In this document: one piece after another, positions 15,782 to 24,240 of the stretch | Position numbering within the stretch: position 1 is the stretch's first letter | Layout of the letters: each line of letters starts with the position of its first letter | Assembly: GCF_000774145.1 (NCBI RefSeq) | Contig: NZ_KN322987.1 | Coordinates: forward strand, 64,756 to 128,755 | Reading direction: 5' to 3' | Source of the DNA: Pseudomonas mediterranea CFBP 5447 | GTDB taxonomy: Bacteria > Pseudomonadota > Gammaproteobacteria > Pseudomonadales > Pseudomonadaceae | Length of the DNA: 64,000 bases | Translations under genes and position numbers: made by a program | Notes under the pieces: model-generated | What the model saw: the letters and a program-made list of their open reading frames with translations, nothing else | Databases searched by the model: none | What the model was told of the DNA's origin: nothing

Positions 15782-17797
15782 ATGCAAAGCACGTTGATTT
15801 CAGTAGGGTGCAACCGCCTGCACAAGCGCGACGGCAGTGTGGTCGCCTTCGATGCGGACAAGATCCGCCAGGCGCTGATCGCCGCCGGCAAGGCCACCGG
15901 CGAGTACGCCGAGGTTGAAGCCGAAGCGCTGCTCAACGCCGTGCTGGCCCGGTTGGAAGGGCAGTCGCGATTGAACGTCGAGCAGATCCAGGATCGGGTC
16001 GAGCGGGTGTTGATGGACGCCGGTTTCTTCCTCGCCATGCGCGCCTACATCGTCTACCGCGAGCAACATGGACGCTTGCGCCGGGATCGTCGGACCCTGG
16101 TGGAAGTCGCCACGTCGATGAACGAGTACCTCGACCGCGAAGACTGGCGCGTGCAGGCCAACGCCAACCAGGGCTATTCCCTCGGCGGGTTGATCCTCAA
16201 CGTGTCGGGCAAGGTCACCGCCAACTATTGGCTCGACGAGGTCTACAGCCGTGCCATCGGCGAGGCGCATCGCGAGGCCGATCTGCATATCCATGACCTG
16301 GACATGCTCGCCGGCTACTGTGCCGGCTGGTCCCTGCGCACGCTGTTGCACGAAGGCCTCAACGGCGTGCCGGGGCGGGTCGAGGCCGGGCCGCCCAAGC
16401 ATCTGAGCAGCGCCCTGGGGCAGATGGTGAATTTCCTCGGCACCCTGCAGAACGAATGGGCCGGGGCCCAGGCCTTCAGCTCGTTCGACACTTACCTGGC
16501 ACCGTACGTGCGCAAGGATCGGCTCAGCTACGACGAGGTCCGCCAGTCGTTGCAGGAGTTCATCTACAACCTCAACGTACCCTCGCGCTGGGGCACGCAA
16601 ACGCCGTTTACCAACCTGACGTTCGACTGGGTCTGCCCGCAGGACCTGCGTGAACAGATCCCGGTGATCGGCGGCGAAGAAATGCCGTTTGCCTACGGCG
16701 ACCTGCAAGCCGAAATGGAGTTGATCAACCGTGCCTACATCGAGGTGATGCAGGCCGGCGATGCGAAAGGGCGGGTGTTCACCTTCCCGATCCCGACCTA
16801 CAACATCACCCATGACTTCCCATGGGACAGCGAAAACGCCGACCGCCTGTTCGAAATGACGGCCCGCTACGGCTTGCCGTACTTCCAGAATTTCCTCAAC
16901 TCGGACATGCAGCCCAACCAGGTGCGATCGATGTGCTGCCGCCTGCAACTGGACGTGCGCGAGCTGCTCAAGCGCGGCGGCGGTTTGTTCGGTTCGGCGG
17001 AGCAGACCGGCTCGCTGGGGGTGGTGACGATCAACTGCGCCCGGCTGGGCTACCTGTACAAGGGCAACACCAGCGCGCTGTTGCAACGCCTCGATGCCCT
17101 GATGGAGCTGGCGAAGGAGAGCCTGGAGGTCAAGCGTAAGGTGATCCAGCACCACATGGACGCCGGCCTGTATCCCTACACCAAGCGCTACCTGGGCACC
17201 TTGCGCAATCACTTCTCCACCATCGGCGTGAATGGCCTGCACGAAATGCTGCGCAATTTCACCGATGACCAACAGGGCCTGCACACCGAGCAGGGCCGCG
17301 AGTTCGCGCTGCGGTTGCTCGATCATGTGCGGGCGACGCTGCTGCGCTTCCAGGAGGAGACCGGCCACCTCTACAACCTGGAAGCCACGCCCGCCGAAGG
17401 CACCACCTACCGCTTCGCCAAGGAAGACCTCAAGCGCTACCCCGATATCCTGCAGGCCGGCAGCCCGGTCGCGCCGTACTACACCAACTCTTCGCAATTG
17501 CCGGTGGGGTTTACCGAGGACCCATTCGAGGCTTTGGAACTGCAGGACGAACTGCAATGCAAATACACCGGCGGCACCGTGTTGCACCTGTACATGGCCG
17601 AGCAGATTTCTTCCACCCAGGCTTGCAAGCAATTGGTGCGCAAGGCCTTGGGGCGGTTCCGGCTGCCGTACCTGACGGTCACGCCGACATTTTCGATCTG
17701 CCCGGTGCACGGCTACCTGGCTGGCGAACACGAGTTCTGTCCCAAATGCGACGAGGCGTTGTTGCTGCAACAGCAACAGGCACGCAGCGTCCACTGA
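15782..17797 (+). CDS. nrdD: Class III ribonucleotide reductase catalytic subunit NrdD lacking the glycyl-radical loop
   Basis: 671-residue anaerobic ribonucleoside-triphosphate reductase. An ATP-cone (about residues 5-95) precedes the ten-stranded barrel with typical NrdD segments (QNEWAGAQAFSS, MCCRLQLD, GSLGVVTINCARLGY). The C-terminus has the zinc-site region (CPVHGYLAGEHEFCPKC) and then ends after about 17 residues. The glycyl-radical loop expected next is absent and is encoded by the following gene. Start at 15782 has CTGGAG 7 bases upstream; an ATG at 15743 is possible but poorly supported. It makes dNTPs without oxygen. Confidence 0.93.
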   Translation: MQSTLISVGCNRLHKRDGSVVAFDADKIRQALIAAGKATGEYAEVEAEALLNAVLARLEGQSRLNVEQIQDRVERVLMDAGFFLAMRAYIVYREQHGRLRRDRRTLVEVATSMNEYLDREDWRVQANANQGYSLGGLILNVSGKVTANYWLDEVYSRAIGEAHREADLHIHDLDMLAGYCAGWSLRTLLHEGLNGVPGRVEAGPPKHLSSALGQMVNFLGTLQNEWAGAQAFSSFDTYLAPYVRKDRLSYDEVRQSLQEFIYNLNVPSRWGTQTPFTNLTFDWVCPQDLREQIPVIGGEEMPFAYGDLQAEMELINRAYIEVMQAGDAKGRVFTFPIPTYNITHDFPWDSENADRLFEMTARYGLPYFQNFLNSDMQPNQVRSMCCRLQLDVRELLKRGGGLFGSAEQTGSLGVVTINCARLGYLYKGNTSALLQRLDALMELAKESLEVKRKVIQHHMDAGLYPYTKRYLGTLRNHFSTIGVNGLHEMLRNFTDDQQGLHTEQGREFALRLLDHVRATLLRFQEETGHLYNLEATPAEGTTYRFAKEDLKRYPDILQAGSPVAPYYTNSSQLPVGFTEDPFEALELQDELQCKYTGGTVLHLYMAEQISSTQACKQLVRKALGRFRLPYLTVTPTFSICPVHGYLAGEHEFCPKCDEALLLQQQQARSVH

Positions 17798-17826
17798 TCC
17801 GATCATCCACCGCAAGGAGTTTCACC

Positions 17827-17988
17827 ATGAATGAATCGCGCAACCTTCCGCAGACCCAGCGCCAACGTTGTGAAGTCTGGACCCGGGTGATGGGTTATCA
17901 CCGCCCGGTGGCGGCGTTCAATCCGGGCAAGCAGTCCGAGCACCGCGAGCGGGTGCATTTCACCGAACGCGCGGCCGGGCGTCCATGA
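17827..17988 (+). CDS. Stand-alone glycyl-radical loop of class III ribonucleotide reductase
   Basis: 53-residue protein with RQRCEVWTRVMGYHRPV at residues 12-28. In intact NrdD proteins this sequence is the C-terminal glycyl-radical loop, and G23 would carry the radical installed by NrdG. It has its own ribosome site (AAGGAG 8 bases before the ATG), begins 30 bases after the nrdD stop in another frame, and overlaps nrdG by 4 bases (ATGA). It should dock into NrdD in trans, as GrcA/YfiD does for pyruvate formate-lyase. A past frameshift cannot be ruled out, but the good start signals argue for a true split gene. Confidence 0.8.
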   Translation: MNESRNLPQTQRQRCEVWTRVMGYHRPVAAFNPGKQSEHRERVHFTERAAGRP

Positions 17989-18680
17989 GTCGAGTGCTAC
18001 GGGTCGGGGGCATGGTGCCCCTGACCACCCTCGATTATCCGGGCCAACTGGCCTGCGTACTGTTTTGCCAGGGCTGCGCCTGGCGTTGTCGTTATTGCCA
18101 TAACCCGCAACTGATCCCGCCCCGTGGCAACGAAGAGGTGGATTGGTGCCGGGTGCTGGCGTTCCTTCAACGCCGCCAGGACCTGCTCGACGCCGTGGTG
18201 TTCAGCGGCGGTGAGCCGACCTTGCAGGACGGCCTGGGCCCGGCCATGGAGGAGGTGCGACAGATGGGTTTTCGCATCGGCCTGCACAGCGCCGGCATCA
18301 AGCCGGCGGCGTTCGCCAAGGTGGTCGGGCAAGCCGACTGGGTGGGCTTCGACGTCAAGGCCCTGGCCGAAGATGCCCTGGACGTGACCCGGGTCGAAGG
18401 CAGCGGCACGGCCAACTGGCGCAGCCTCGACCATCTGCTGGACAGCGGCGTGGATTACGAGTGCCGCACCACGGTGCATTGGCATCTGTTCGACCCCGAG
18501 CGGTTGCTGACCCTGGCCCGGCGCTTGAGCGAACGAGGTGTCAGCCGGTTCGCCGTGCAATTGGTGCGCACGGCCCGGATGCTCGACCCGCACCTCTCCA
18601 GCGTTTCGGCACACGCCTTGCAGCCCGAACTGTGGGCCGCCCTGCGGGAGCTGTTTCCCTCGTTCGTGTTGCGCAGCTAA
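17985..18680 (+). CDS. nrdG: Anaerobic ribonucleotide reductase activating protein NrdG
   Basis: 231-residue radical SAM activase with the CX3CX2C motif (CAWRCRYC, residues about 29-36) and FSGGEPTLQ near residue 75. It uses SAM to abstract hydrogen from the conserved glycine of NrdD; here the target glycine is on the 53-residue protein encoded just upstream, with which it shares ATGA. It is the last gene of the anaerobic dNTP operon. The annotation NrdG rather than another activase rests on the nrdD context. Confidence 0.93.
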   Translation: MSRVLRVGGMVPLTTLDYPGQLACVLFCQGCAWRCRYCHNPQLIPPRGNEEVDWCRVLAFLQRRQDLLDAVVFSGGEPTLQDGLGPAMEEVRQMGFRIGLHSAGIKPAAFAKVVGQADWVGFDVKALAEDALDVTRVEGSGTANWRSLDHLLDSGVDYECRTTVHWHLFDPERLLTLARRLSERGVSRFAVQLVRTARMLDPHLSSVSAHALQPELWAALRELFPSFVLRS

Positions 18681-18791
18681 GCCTGGTCGGGACGAACGAC
18701 ACAGCGGCTCGGGATGACCGGGCCACTCTTTTTTCCAAGGTTTTCAAATGCGCTGCCGGATCGGCAGGTAGTTGAACAGGGAGCATTTGAT

Positions 18792-20411
18792 ATGACCAGA
18801 CTCACCACCGCCCAACGTATCGTGATCGGCTTTGCCATCGCACCACTGGCCTTGATCGCCCTGGCGTTGTACGCCTTGAACGACCTGGCTGTGTTGCGCG
18901 ACCAGGCCGAGCAGATCGTCCGGCAGGATTGGCCGAAGATCGACCCGATCATGGTGATCGCCACGGGCGTGCGCGATAACGCCAGGAACACCCGGGACTT
19001 GCTGATCGACAAGAACAATGCGCAGGTGCAGCAATCCATCGATGCCACGCGGCAGCGCATCACCCAGGCTTTCGCGACGTTGGAGCCGCTGTTGTTTCAG
19101 CCCGAAGGCAAGGCGGCTTTTGCCGAATTGAAGAAGCGGCGAGAGGCCTATGTGGCGGCGTTCGTCCAGGTGCAGACGCTGATCCGCCAGGGCGCGACGG
19201 ATGAAGCGATGACGCAACTCAGGCAAGGTGTGATCCCGGCAGAGCTTGAGGTGTACAAAAGCCTGGAAGGGTTGATGGCGATGCAGGGCAAGCTGTTTGC
19301 CGAGCGTGAGCAACTGGCCCAGGCGCGCTACAGCGATGCGCGGCGCAACATGCTGATGTTGGTCCTGGCCTGCCTGGCCGTGGTGAGCACCGTGGCGATA
19401 CTGGTGACCCGCAGTGTGACCCGTCCGTTGGGCGGCGAGCCGGATGATGCCGCGCGGGTGCTGAGCCACATCGCCCAGGGCGACCTGACGATCCGCGTGC
19501 CGGTGGGCGTCGGCGCCAACGACAGTGTGATGAGCAACATGCATGACATGCAGCAGAACCTCAACACCATGGTCCGGCACATTGCAGCCTCGGTGGATCG
19601 GGTAGCCAGTTCATCCGAAGAGCTGAGTGCGGTGAGCAGCCAGACCAACAGCACGTTGCAGTTGCAAGGCATGGAGATCGAGCAGGCCGCGGCGGCGGTG
19701 AACCAGATGACAGCGGCGGTGGACGAGGTGGCGCGCAACGCCGTGAGTACCAGCGAAGCCTCGCGGGTCTCCGAGCAGACCGCCCAGCGTGGCCGTGAGC
19801 AGGTCCAGCAGACGGTCGCCTGCATCTCGGCGCTGGCGGACGGCGTGACGGACACCTCGGCGCGCATCCAGCAACTGGCAGGGCGGGTCGAGGGCATCAG
19901 CACCGTACTGGACGTGATCCGCGGCATTGCCGAGCAGACCAACCTCCTGGCCCTGAACGCCGCCATCGAAGCCGCCCGGGCCGGCGATGCCGGACGCGGC
20001 TTTGCGGTAGTGGCCGACGAAGTCCGTGCACTGGCTCATCGCACCCAGGATTCGACCCGGGAGATCGAGGACATGATCGGCAACATCCGCCAGGACAGCG
20101 GGCACGCCGTGACGGCCATGCAAAGCAGTAGCGAACGGGTACAGGACACCCTGCAAGTCGCCCAGCGTTCCGGCGACGCCCTGGATGAAATCGCCCGTTC
20201 GATATCGCAGATCAACGAGCGCAACCTGATGATCGCCAGCGCCACGGAACAACAGGCCCTCGTGGCCCGGGAAGTGGACCGCAATCTGGTGGGCATTCGT
20301 AACCTGTCGGAACAGGTGCTGCTGGGGGCAAGGCACACCGATACCGCCGGCCAGGACCTGGCGCAAATGGCCGGCTCGCTGCATGAGACGGTGGCGCGGT
20401 TCAAGGTGTAG
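18792..20411 (+). CDS. Methyl-accepting chemotaxis protein
   Basis: 539-residue chemoreceptor. The first membrane helix is at about residues 8-30, a four-helix-bundle type periplasmic domain at about 31-188 and the second helix at about 189-208. A HAMP domain and a long cytoplasmic coiled coil follow, with the signalling tip near GIAEQTNLLALNAAIEAARA. The ligand cannot be told from sequence. GGGAG lies 8 bases before the ATG at 18792. Its place after nrdG suggests a sensor for an anaerobic or nitrogen-oxide signal, but no Anr/Dnr box is seen before it. Confidence 0.9.
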   Translation: MTRLTTAQRIVIGFAIAPLALIALALYALNDLAVLRDQAEQIVRQDWPKIDPIMVIATGVRDNARNTRDLLIDKNNAQVQQSIDATRQRITQAFATLEPLLFQPEGKAAFAELKKRREAYVAAFVQVQTLIRQGATDEAMTQLRQGVIPAELEVYKSLEGLMAMQGKLFAEREQLAQARYSDARRNMLMLVLACLAVVSTVAILVTRSVTRPLGGEPDDAARVLSHIAQGDLTIRVPVGVGANDSVMSNMHDMQQNLNTMVRHIAASVDRVASSSEELSAVSSQTNSTLQLQGMEIEQAAAAVNQMTAAVDEVARNAVSTSEASRVSEQTAQRGREQVQQTVACISALADGVTDTSARIQQLAGRVEGISTVLDVIRGIAEQTNLLALNAAIEAARAGDAGRGFAVVADEVRALAHRTQDSTREIEDMIGNIRQDSGHAVTAMQSSSERVQDTLQVAQRSGDALDEIARSISQINERNLMIASATEQQALVAREVDRNLVGIRNLSEQVLLGARHTDTAGQDLAQMAGSLHETVARFKV

Positions 20412-20431
20412 CCGAGTCGGGGTGAAAGGTA

Positions 20432-20521
20432 TGTGGGAGCGAGCTTGCTCGCAATAGCGGTGGGTCAGCCCAGGAGGATGTTGGATGTGCTGACGTCATC
20501 GCGAGCGGGCTCGCTCCCACA
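20432..20521. repeat. REPIN 3
   Basis: Inverted REP arms GTGGGAGCGAGCTTGCTCGC and its complement-like right arm, with a core containing CAGGAGGATGTTGGATGTGC. It lies between the chemoreceptor and the convergent ftrD gene and is followed 42 bases later by a second copy. Confidence 0.85.
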
Positions 20522-20563
20522 GTTTTTGCGTTGTACTGGATGCTGTGTACGCCGCAGACCCCA

Positions 20564-20654
20564 TGTGGGAGCGAGCCTGCTCGCGATGGCGGTGTGTCAG
20601 TCCAGGAGGATGTTGGATGTGCCGACGTCATCGCGAGCGGGCTCGCTCCCACAG
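20564..20654. repeat. REPIN 4
   Basis: Second REPIN of the chemoreceptor-ftrD gap, in the same orientation and with nearly the same core as the copy at 20432. Being at a convergent junction, the pair may act as a bidirectional transcript end. Confidence 0.85.
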
Positions 20655-20685
20655 GTTCTGGCGGCGTATGCACTGTCTCGTGGGA

Positions 20686-22047
20686 TCACCACCCCCAGAA
20701 CTGCAACCACCAGCCATATCCCACCAGGCCGCAGGCCAATGCCAGGCAGGTCATGGCAGGTAATCGTCGAACCGGGGGCACCTGTTCCAGGCGTTTCCAA
20801 CCCAGCCACAGGCTCCAGGTCATCGCCGCCAGCAACAGCGCGGCCCGAGCCGGTTGCACCCAATCGAGCGACAATCCTTCATAGCGCAACAGCTTCACCG
20901 TAGTGGCCGACAAGCCGAGAAACAGCCCTGCACCACCAAGAGGCGTCAAGATGATGGCTAAGGGCCAATAGTGTGCAGCATCCCCCGAGATTTTCGCCGC
21001 CAGACGAATCAGCAGCGTCAACGAACCACCCAGCAGCAAGGCACTCATGCCCAGGTAGGCGAGGATGCAGAAACCATCGAGCCAGCTGAAACTGTCATTG
21101 AGCTGCGGGTAGTGCGTCAACAGCCACCAGGGCGCGCTGTCCTGGAGGGGCCAGAGCAGATCGTGAGTCACCAGCCATTGGGCCAGGTTCTGCTTCAAGA
21201 CAATGAACCACGGGCTGACGGTCCACTGGAAAGCCCCCATGGCCAGGCCGATGACGCCGAACAACAGCAAGCGTACGTCCCACGGCGAGACGCTGTTCGG
21301 TGTCGAGTGAAGGATTTCCTGGTTACTGGAACGGGCGATCAGACGCACGGCATCGCGCTGGCCGCTGCAACGACCGCAGGCGTGGCAGTCGGCAGCGCCG
21401 CGCATGCGACGAATGTCCAGCAACGGCGCGCAGTTGGGCGGTGGTCGACGGGGCGCCGGGTTTTCCAGCCAGCGTTGTTCGTCCACTTGAAAATGCACCG
21501 GCGCCAGGCGGGCGAGCAGGGCGAAGACGCCGCTGACCGGGCACAGGTAGCGGCACCATACCCGTTTACCCCGGGCGAACAGCAGGCCGACGAGCACCGC
21601 CGCGACGGTCGAGCCGCCGAGGATCAGCAGCGCTGCCTGGGCATAGTCGTAAACGCTGATGAGTTGCCCATAGATCGTGGTCAAACAGAACGCCAGGGTC
21701 GGCCAACCGGCCCAGCGCAGGCCTCGCGGCATGCCCAGGCCTTTGCCGTATCGGCTGGCCCATTCGCTCAAGGCACCCTCCGGGCACAGCACACCACACC
21801 AGAGCCGACCGAACAGCACGATCGACAGCAACACGAAGGGCCACCAGAGGCCCCAGAACAAAAACTGAGCCAGCAACGTGAGGTTGTCGAACAGGCGCGC
21901 CTGGCTGTCCGGCAAGGGCAGGAACGCGGGGATCACCAGCAACACCCCATAAAACAGCACCACTGCCCATTGCACGGCACGGATGGTCGCGCCGTGGCGG
22001 CGCATGCCGTCGCCCAGGCGCTGGAGCCAGGCGTTCAGGTCGGACAT
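20686..22047 (-). CDS. ftrD: Polyferredoxin-type membrane protein of ferrous iron uptake (FtrD)
   Basis: 453-residue membrane protein of the NapH/NosR/CcoG type, with about eight helices and cytoplasmic cysteine motifs: CGVLCPEG (about 84-92), CRYLCPVSG (about 167-175) and CHACGRCSG (about 222-230). In the FtrABCD system it is thought to handle electrons for the oxidation-coupled step of ferrous iron import. The start at 22047 lies inside ftrC (13-base overlap); an ATG at 22110 would overlap much more. It is last in the ftrABCD operon. Confidence 0.82.
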   Translation of the reverse strand: MSDLNAWLQRLGDGMRRHGATIRAVQWAVVLFYGVLLVIPAFLPLPDSQARLFDNLTLLAQFLFWGLWWPFVLLSIVLFGRLWCGVLCPEGALSEWASRYGKGLGMPRGLRWAGWPTLAFCLTTIYGQLISVYDYAQAALLILGGSTVAAVLVGLLFARGKRVWCRYLCPVSGVFALLARLAPVHFQVDEQRWLENPAPRRPPPNCAPLLDIRRMRGAADCHACGRCSGQRDAVRLIARSSNQEILHSTPNSVSPWDVRLLLFGVIGLAMGAFQWTVSPWFIVLKQNLAQWLVTHDLLWPLQDSAPWWLLTHYPQLNDSFSWLDGFCILAYLGMSALLLGGSLTLLIRLAAKISGDAAHYWPLAIILTPLGGAGLFLGLSATTVKLLRYEGLSLDWVQPARAALLLAAMTWSLWLGWKRLEQVPPVRRLPAMTCLALACGLVGYGWWLQFWGW

Positions 22048-22889
22048 GGCAGGGTTTCCACCTTGCGCGGCCGCAGCCAGCCGACGACGGCCAGCCAATA
22101 GCCGATCCACACCAGCAACGTCAGTGCGCTGGGACTCGCCCGATACCCGGCAAAATCGGCCAGGAAACCACCGAACCCATGGCCGTCATCCAGGATCGCA
22201 CTGCTGTCCCACAGGGCATCGCCGATGCCGCGATACACCGCCTCGGACCAGTCCATCGCAAGCAACTGCCCGCCGATCCGCTCGATGCCGCTGACCAGCA
22301 ACGCCGCTCCTAACAGCAACAGAATTGCCTCGCTGATGGCAAAGAAACGTGGCCATGAGATGAACCGTCGACCGCTGTGCAGCAAGGACACGGTCAGCAG
22401 CGCCAGCACCAGCCCAGCCACCGCGCCGACGGCGAACAGGCCCAGTTGCGTCCCGTGCAGACGGGCCCCTGCGCCATACAGGAAAACCACGGTTTCACTG
22501 CCTTCGCGGCTCACGGCCAACAGCGCCAGGACCAACAGGCCGAGGCCACCCTGGCGATCCAGGCGCTGGTCGGCGTGACGGGTCAGTTCCTGCTTGAGCG
22601 TCCTGGCGTTGCGGCGCATCCAGCCCACCATCTGCACGATCAGCACACTGGCAACCAGCGCCAACGAGGCCTGGAACCAATCGTTGGCCGCGCCGCTCAT
22701 GGCTTCTCCGGCCAGCAGGATCAGCCCGGCCAGCCCCGCCGAAAGCAGCAGGCCCAAGGCCGCGCCGCTCCAGACGTAGCGCAGCAACGGCCGGGTCTGT
22801 CGCTGCCGACTGACCCAGGCCTGGAGGATCCCGAGCACCAACAAGGCCTCGACGCTTTCGCGCCAGACAATAAACATCGATTGAGTCAT
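22035..22889 (-). CDS. ftrC: FTR1-family iron permease (FtrC)
   Basis: 284-residue, seven-helix permease of the FTR1/EfeU family. Two iron-binding RExxE motifs are present: RESVE near residue 9 and REGSE near residue 127. It moves iron across the inner membrane in partnership with the periplasmic FtrA and FtrB. GGAGG lies 7 bases before the ATG at 22889. Order and strand fit ftrA-ftrB-ftrC-ftrD. Confidence 0.9.
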   Translation of the reverse strand: MTQSMFIVWRESVEALLVLGILQAWVSRQRQTRPLLRYVWSGAALGLLLSAGLAGLILLAGEAMSGAANDWFQASLALVASVLIVQMVGWMRRNARTLKQELTRHADQRLDRQGGLGLLVLALLAVSREGSETVVFLYGAGARLHGTQLGLFAVGAVAGLVLALLTVSLLHSGRRFISWPRFFAISEAILLLLGAALLVSGIERIGGQLLAMDWSEAVYRGIGDALWDSSAILDDGHGFGGFLADFAGYRASPSALTLLVWIGYWLAVVGWLRPRKVETLPCPT

Positions 22890-22911
22890 GCAAACGCCTC
22901 CTGCTGACCGA

Positions 22912-23271
22912 TCATTGGGCCAGGATGCCGCCCTCGGGCAGTTGCGGATTGAATTCATCGAAAAATGGATAGCGCCCCGGACGCAGCGGATGAATCACGA
23001 CGAAGGTGGTCACTCCGGGCGACAGCACTTTCTCCACGCGCAATGGCGTGCTCTCGAACTCCGTCGGGCCCTGGCCGACGTTCTTCAGCACGATCTTGAA
23101 GCGCTGCCCGGCCGGTACTTCCAACAGCGGCGGGGTGAAATGTCCGTCGCGGATGCTCAGTTCATAGGTCGGCAACTCGGCTTGGGCCAGCGACGGCAGC
23201 AGGCCCGCCAGCATCAGCCAGGCCAGGCGTCCATGCCTCGCGACAGGCTGCCCGCAGGTTCGGCGGGCCAT
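22912..23271 (-). CDS. ftrB: Periplasmic cupredoxin-like protein (FtrB)
   Basis: 119-residue protein with a signal peptide ending around AQA (residues 27-29) and a cupredoxin fold of about 90 residues. In FtrB this protein is proposed to oxidise ferrous iron bound by FtrA before transport. ATG at 23271 is 2 bases after the ftrA stop; a TTG at 23277 overlapping that stop is an alternative. The usual copper ligands are only partly recognisable, as in other FtrB/EfeO cupredoxin domains. Confidence 0.82.
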   Translation of the reverse strand: MARRTCGQPVARHGRLAWLMLAGLLPSLAQAELPTYELSIRDGHFTPPLLEVPAGQRFKIVLKNVGQGPTEFESTPLRVEKVLSPGVTTFVVIHPLRPGRYPFFDEFNPQLPEGGILAQ

Positions 23272-23273
23272 CT

Positions 23274-23804
23274 TCAATATCCGCCTTTCTTGCCGATCCC
23301 GGCGTAGACGAATTCGTAGTGCAACTCACATCGTTCGAACCACGGTGCGACGCCGGTTTCCTTGTCGGTATGACGACCGAGGGCGCCATGGCCGCCCGGG
23401 GGCAGGACGGTGAAGGTCAGTTGATATTTGCCGGGACCGAGCAGCTTCACGTTGTCGCCATAGTGCGGTCCGTCATTGGCGACCATGGCGTGGAAATCAC
23501 CCTTGAGCTCGGTGTCGTTGCCCTGCTTTTTCAGCTGGAACGACACGTTGAGGTAGGGCACGAAACTGCCTTCCTGAAAGCCTTGCGAGTTGTCCGCCGT
23601 GGCGCGGATGTCGGCTTCCAGGTGGACATCGGAATCGGCGGTGGCGCGCATCATGCCGGCTGGGGCCATTTCAATCGGTTGCAAATACACCGCGCCCACC
23701 TCCAGTCCCGGGCACAGTTGCGGTTCGCCGATGGGGTATTCCTTGGCCTGGGCCAGTGGCGTGAGAACGAGGAGGGCGAGAGACAGGGGAGCGAGCGTGC
23801 GCAT
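23274..23804 (-). CDS. ftrA: Periplasmic iron-binding protein of the P19/Tp34 family (FtrA)
   Basis: 176-residue protein with a signal peptide (cleavage after AQA, residue 20) and the P19/Tp34 domain. It contains GMMRA, HLEADIRA and HYGDNVKLLGPGKYQLTFTV; the metal-binding Met and His residues of the family are visible. P19 proteins bind Cu and Fe and work with FTR1 permeases under iron limitation. AGGA precedes the ATG by about 7 bases. It heads the ftr operon, 54 bases downstream of a Fur-like box. Confidence 0.9.
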   Translation of the reverse strand: MRTLAPLSLALLVLTPLAQAKEYPIGEPQLCPGLEVGAVYLQPIEMAPAGMMRATADSDVHLEADIRATADNSQGFQEGSFVPYLNVSFQLKKQGNDTELKGDFHAMVANDGPHYGDNVKLLGPGKYQLTFTVLPPGGHGALGRHTDKETGVAPWFERCELHYEFVYAGIGKKGGY

Positions 23805-23857
23805 GATGACTTCCTGGACGACATGAGAGTTGGCCGGAGTCTAGGGAGCTTCGCTGC

Positions 23858-23877
23858 GAATAATAATGATTATTGTC
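23858..23877 (-). promoter_or_regulatory. Fur-like box for ftrABCD
   Basis: GAATAATAATGATTATTGTC is an AT-rich dyad of the Fur type (compare GATAATGATAATCATTATC). It lies 54 bases upstream of ftrA in the divergent ftrA / DUF3079 spacer, well placed to block ftrA when iron is plentiful. It is 43 bp from the Anr/Dnr box on the other side. Confidence 0.75.
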
Positions 23878-23919
23878 AATTTCCCGCGTGATTCCGCGGA
23901 GGAAATGGCGAGGTGGTTC

Positions 23920-23961
23920 TTGATCGAAATCAAGGGCGCTCCAGGCCCGGCGCGGTAGGGT
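23920..23961 (+). promoter_or_regulatory. Anr/Dnr promoter of the DUF3079 gene
   Basis: TTGATCGAAATCAA (23920-23933) is the ideal Anr/Fnr consensus. With its centre at -41.5 the start site is 23968 and the -10 window is TAGGGT (23956-23961). The DUF3079 start codon lies about 25 bases further on. The layout is the same as at narK1 and nrdD. Confidence 0.82.
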
Positions 23962-23992
23962 GCAGGTACACCCACCTGTCAGCGGGGTTCCC

Positions 23993-24205
23993 ATGGCCAA
24001 GCCCTTTCCCCTCAGCCCCAAACACCCTGAACGCATCTGCTGGGGCTGCGACCGCTACTGCGCGTCGAACGCCCTGGCCTGTGGCAACGGCGCCGACCGG
24101 ACCATGCACCCGGCCGAGATGATTGGGGAGGATTGGTACCTGCATGGGGATTGGGGGTTGGAATTGACTGACATTACAGACCAAAGCGCCAATCCGAAGG
24201 AATAG
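23993..24205 (+). CDS. DUF3079 family small protein, Anr/Dnr-regulated
   Basis: 70-residue cytoplasmic protein with no signal peptide or membrane helix. It matches the DUF3079 pattern: HPERICWGCDRYC, then ALACGNGADRT and HPAE, with four cysteines (CWGC-x2-YC and AC) that could bind a metal or an iron-sulfur cluster. The family has no established function that I know of. The promoter carries a perfect Anr/Dnr box, so it should be induced without oxygen. It is divergent from ftrABCD, which hints at a link with ferrous iron, but this is inference. Confidence 0.85.
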   Translation: MAKPFPLSPKHPERICWGCDRYCASNALACGNGADRTMHPAEMIGEDWYLHGDWGLELTDITDQSANPKE

Positions 24206-24240
24206 ACCAAAGCACCTGTCTGAAGGAATAGACCAAACCT

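Noticed and set aside
17795..17830. Stop-codon readthrough or selenocysteine at the nrdD TGA joining it to the glycyl-radical sequence
   Set aside because: The downstream sequence is in a different reading frame and has its own ribosome site and ATG, so readthrough alone cannot fuse them.
20432..20654. Repeats with regular spacing as a CRISPR array
   Set aside because: Only two units, each an inverted-arm hairpin of about 90 bp typical of Pseudomonas REPINs; no spacers of uniform length and no cas genes.
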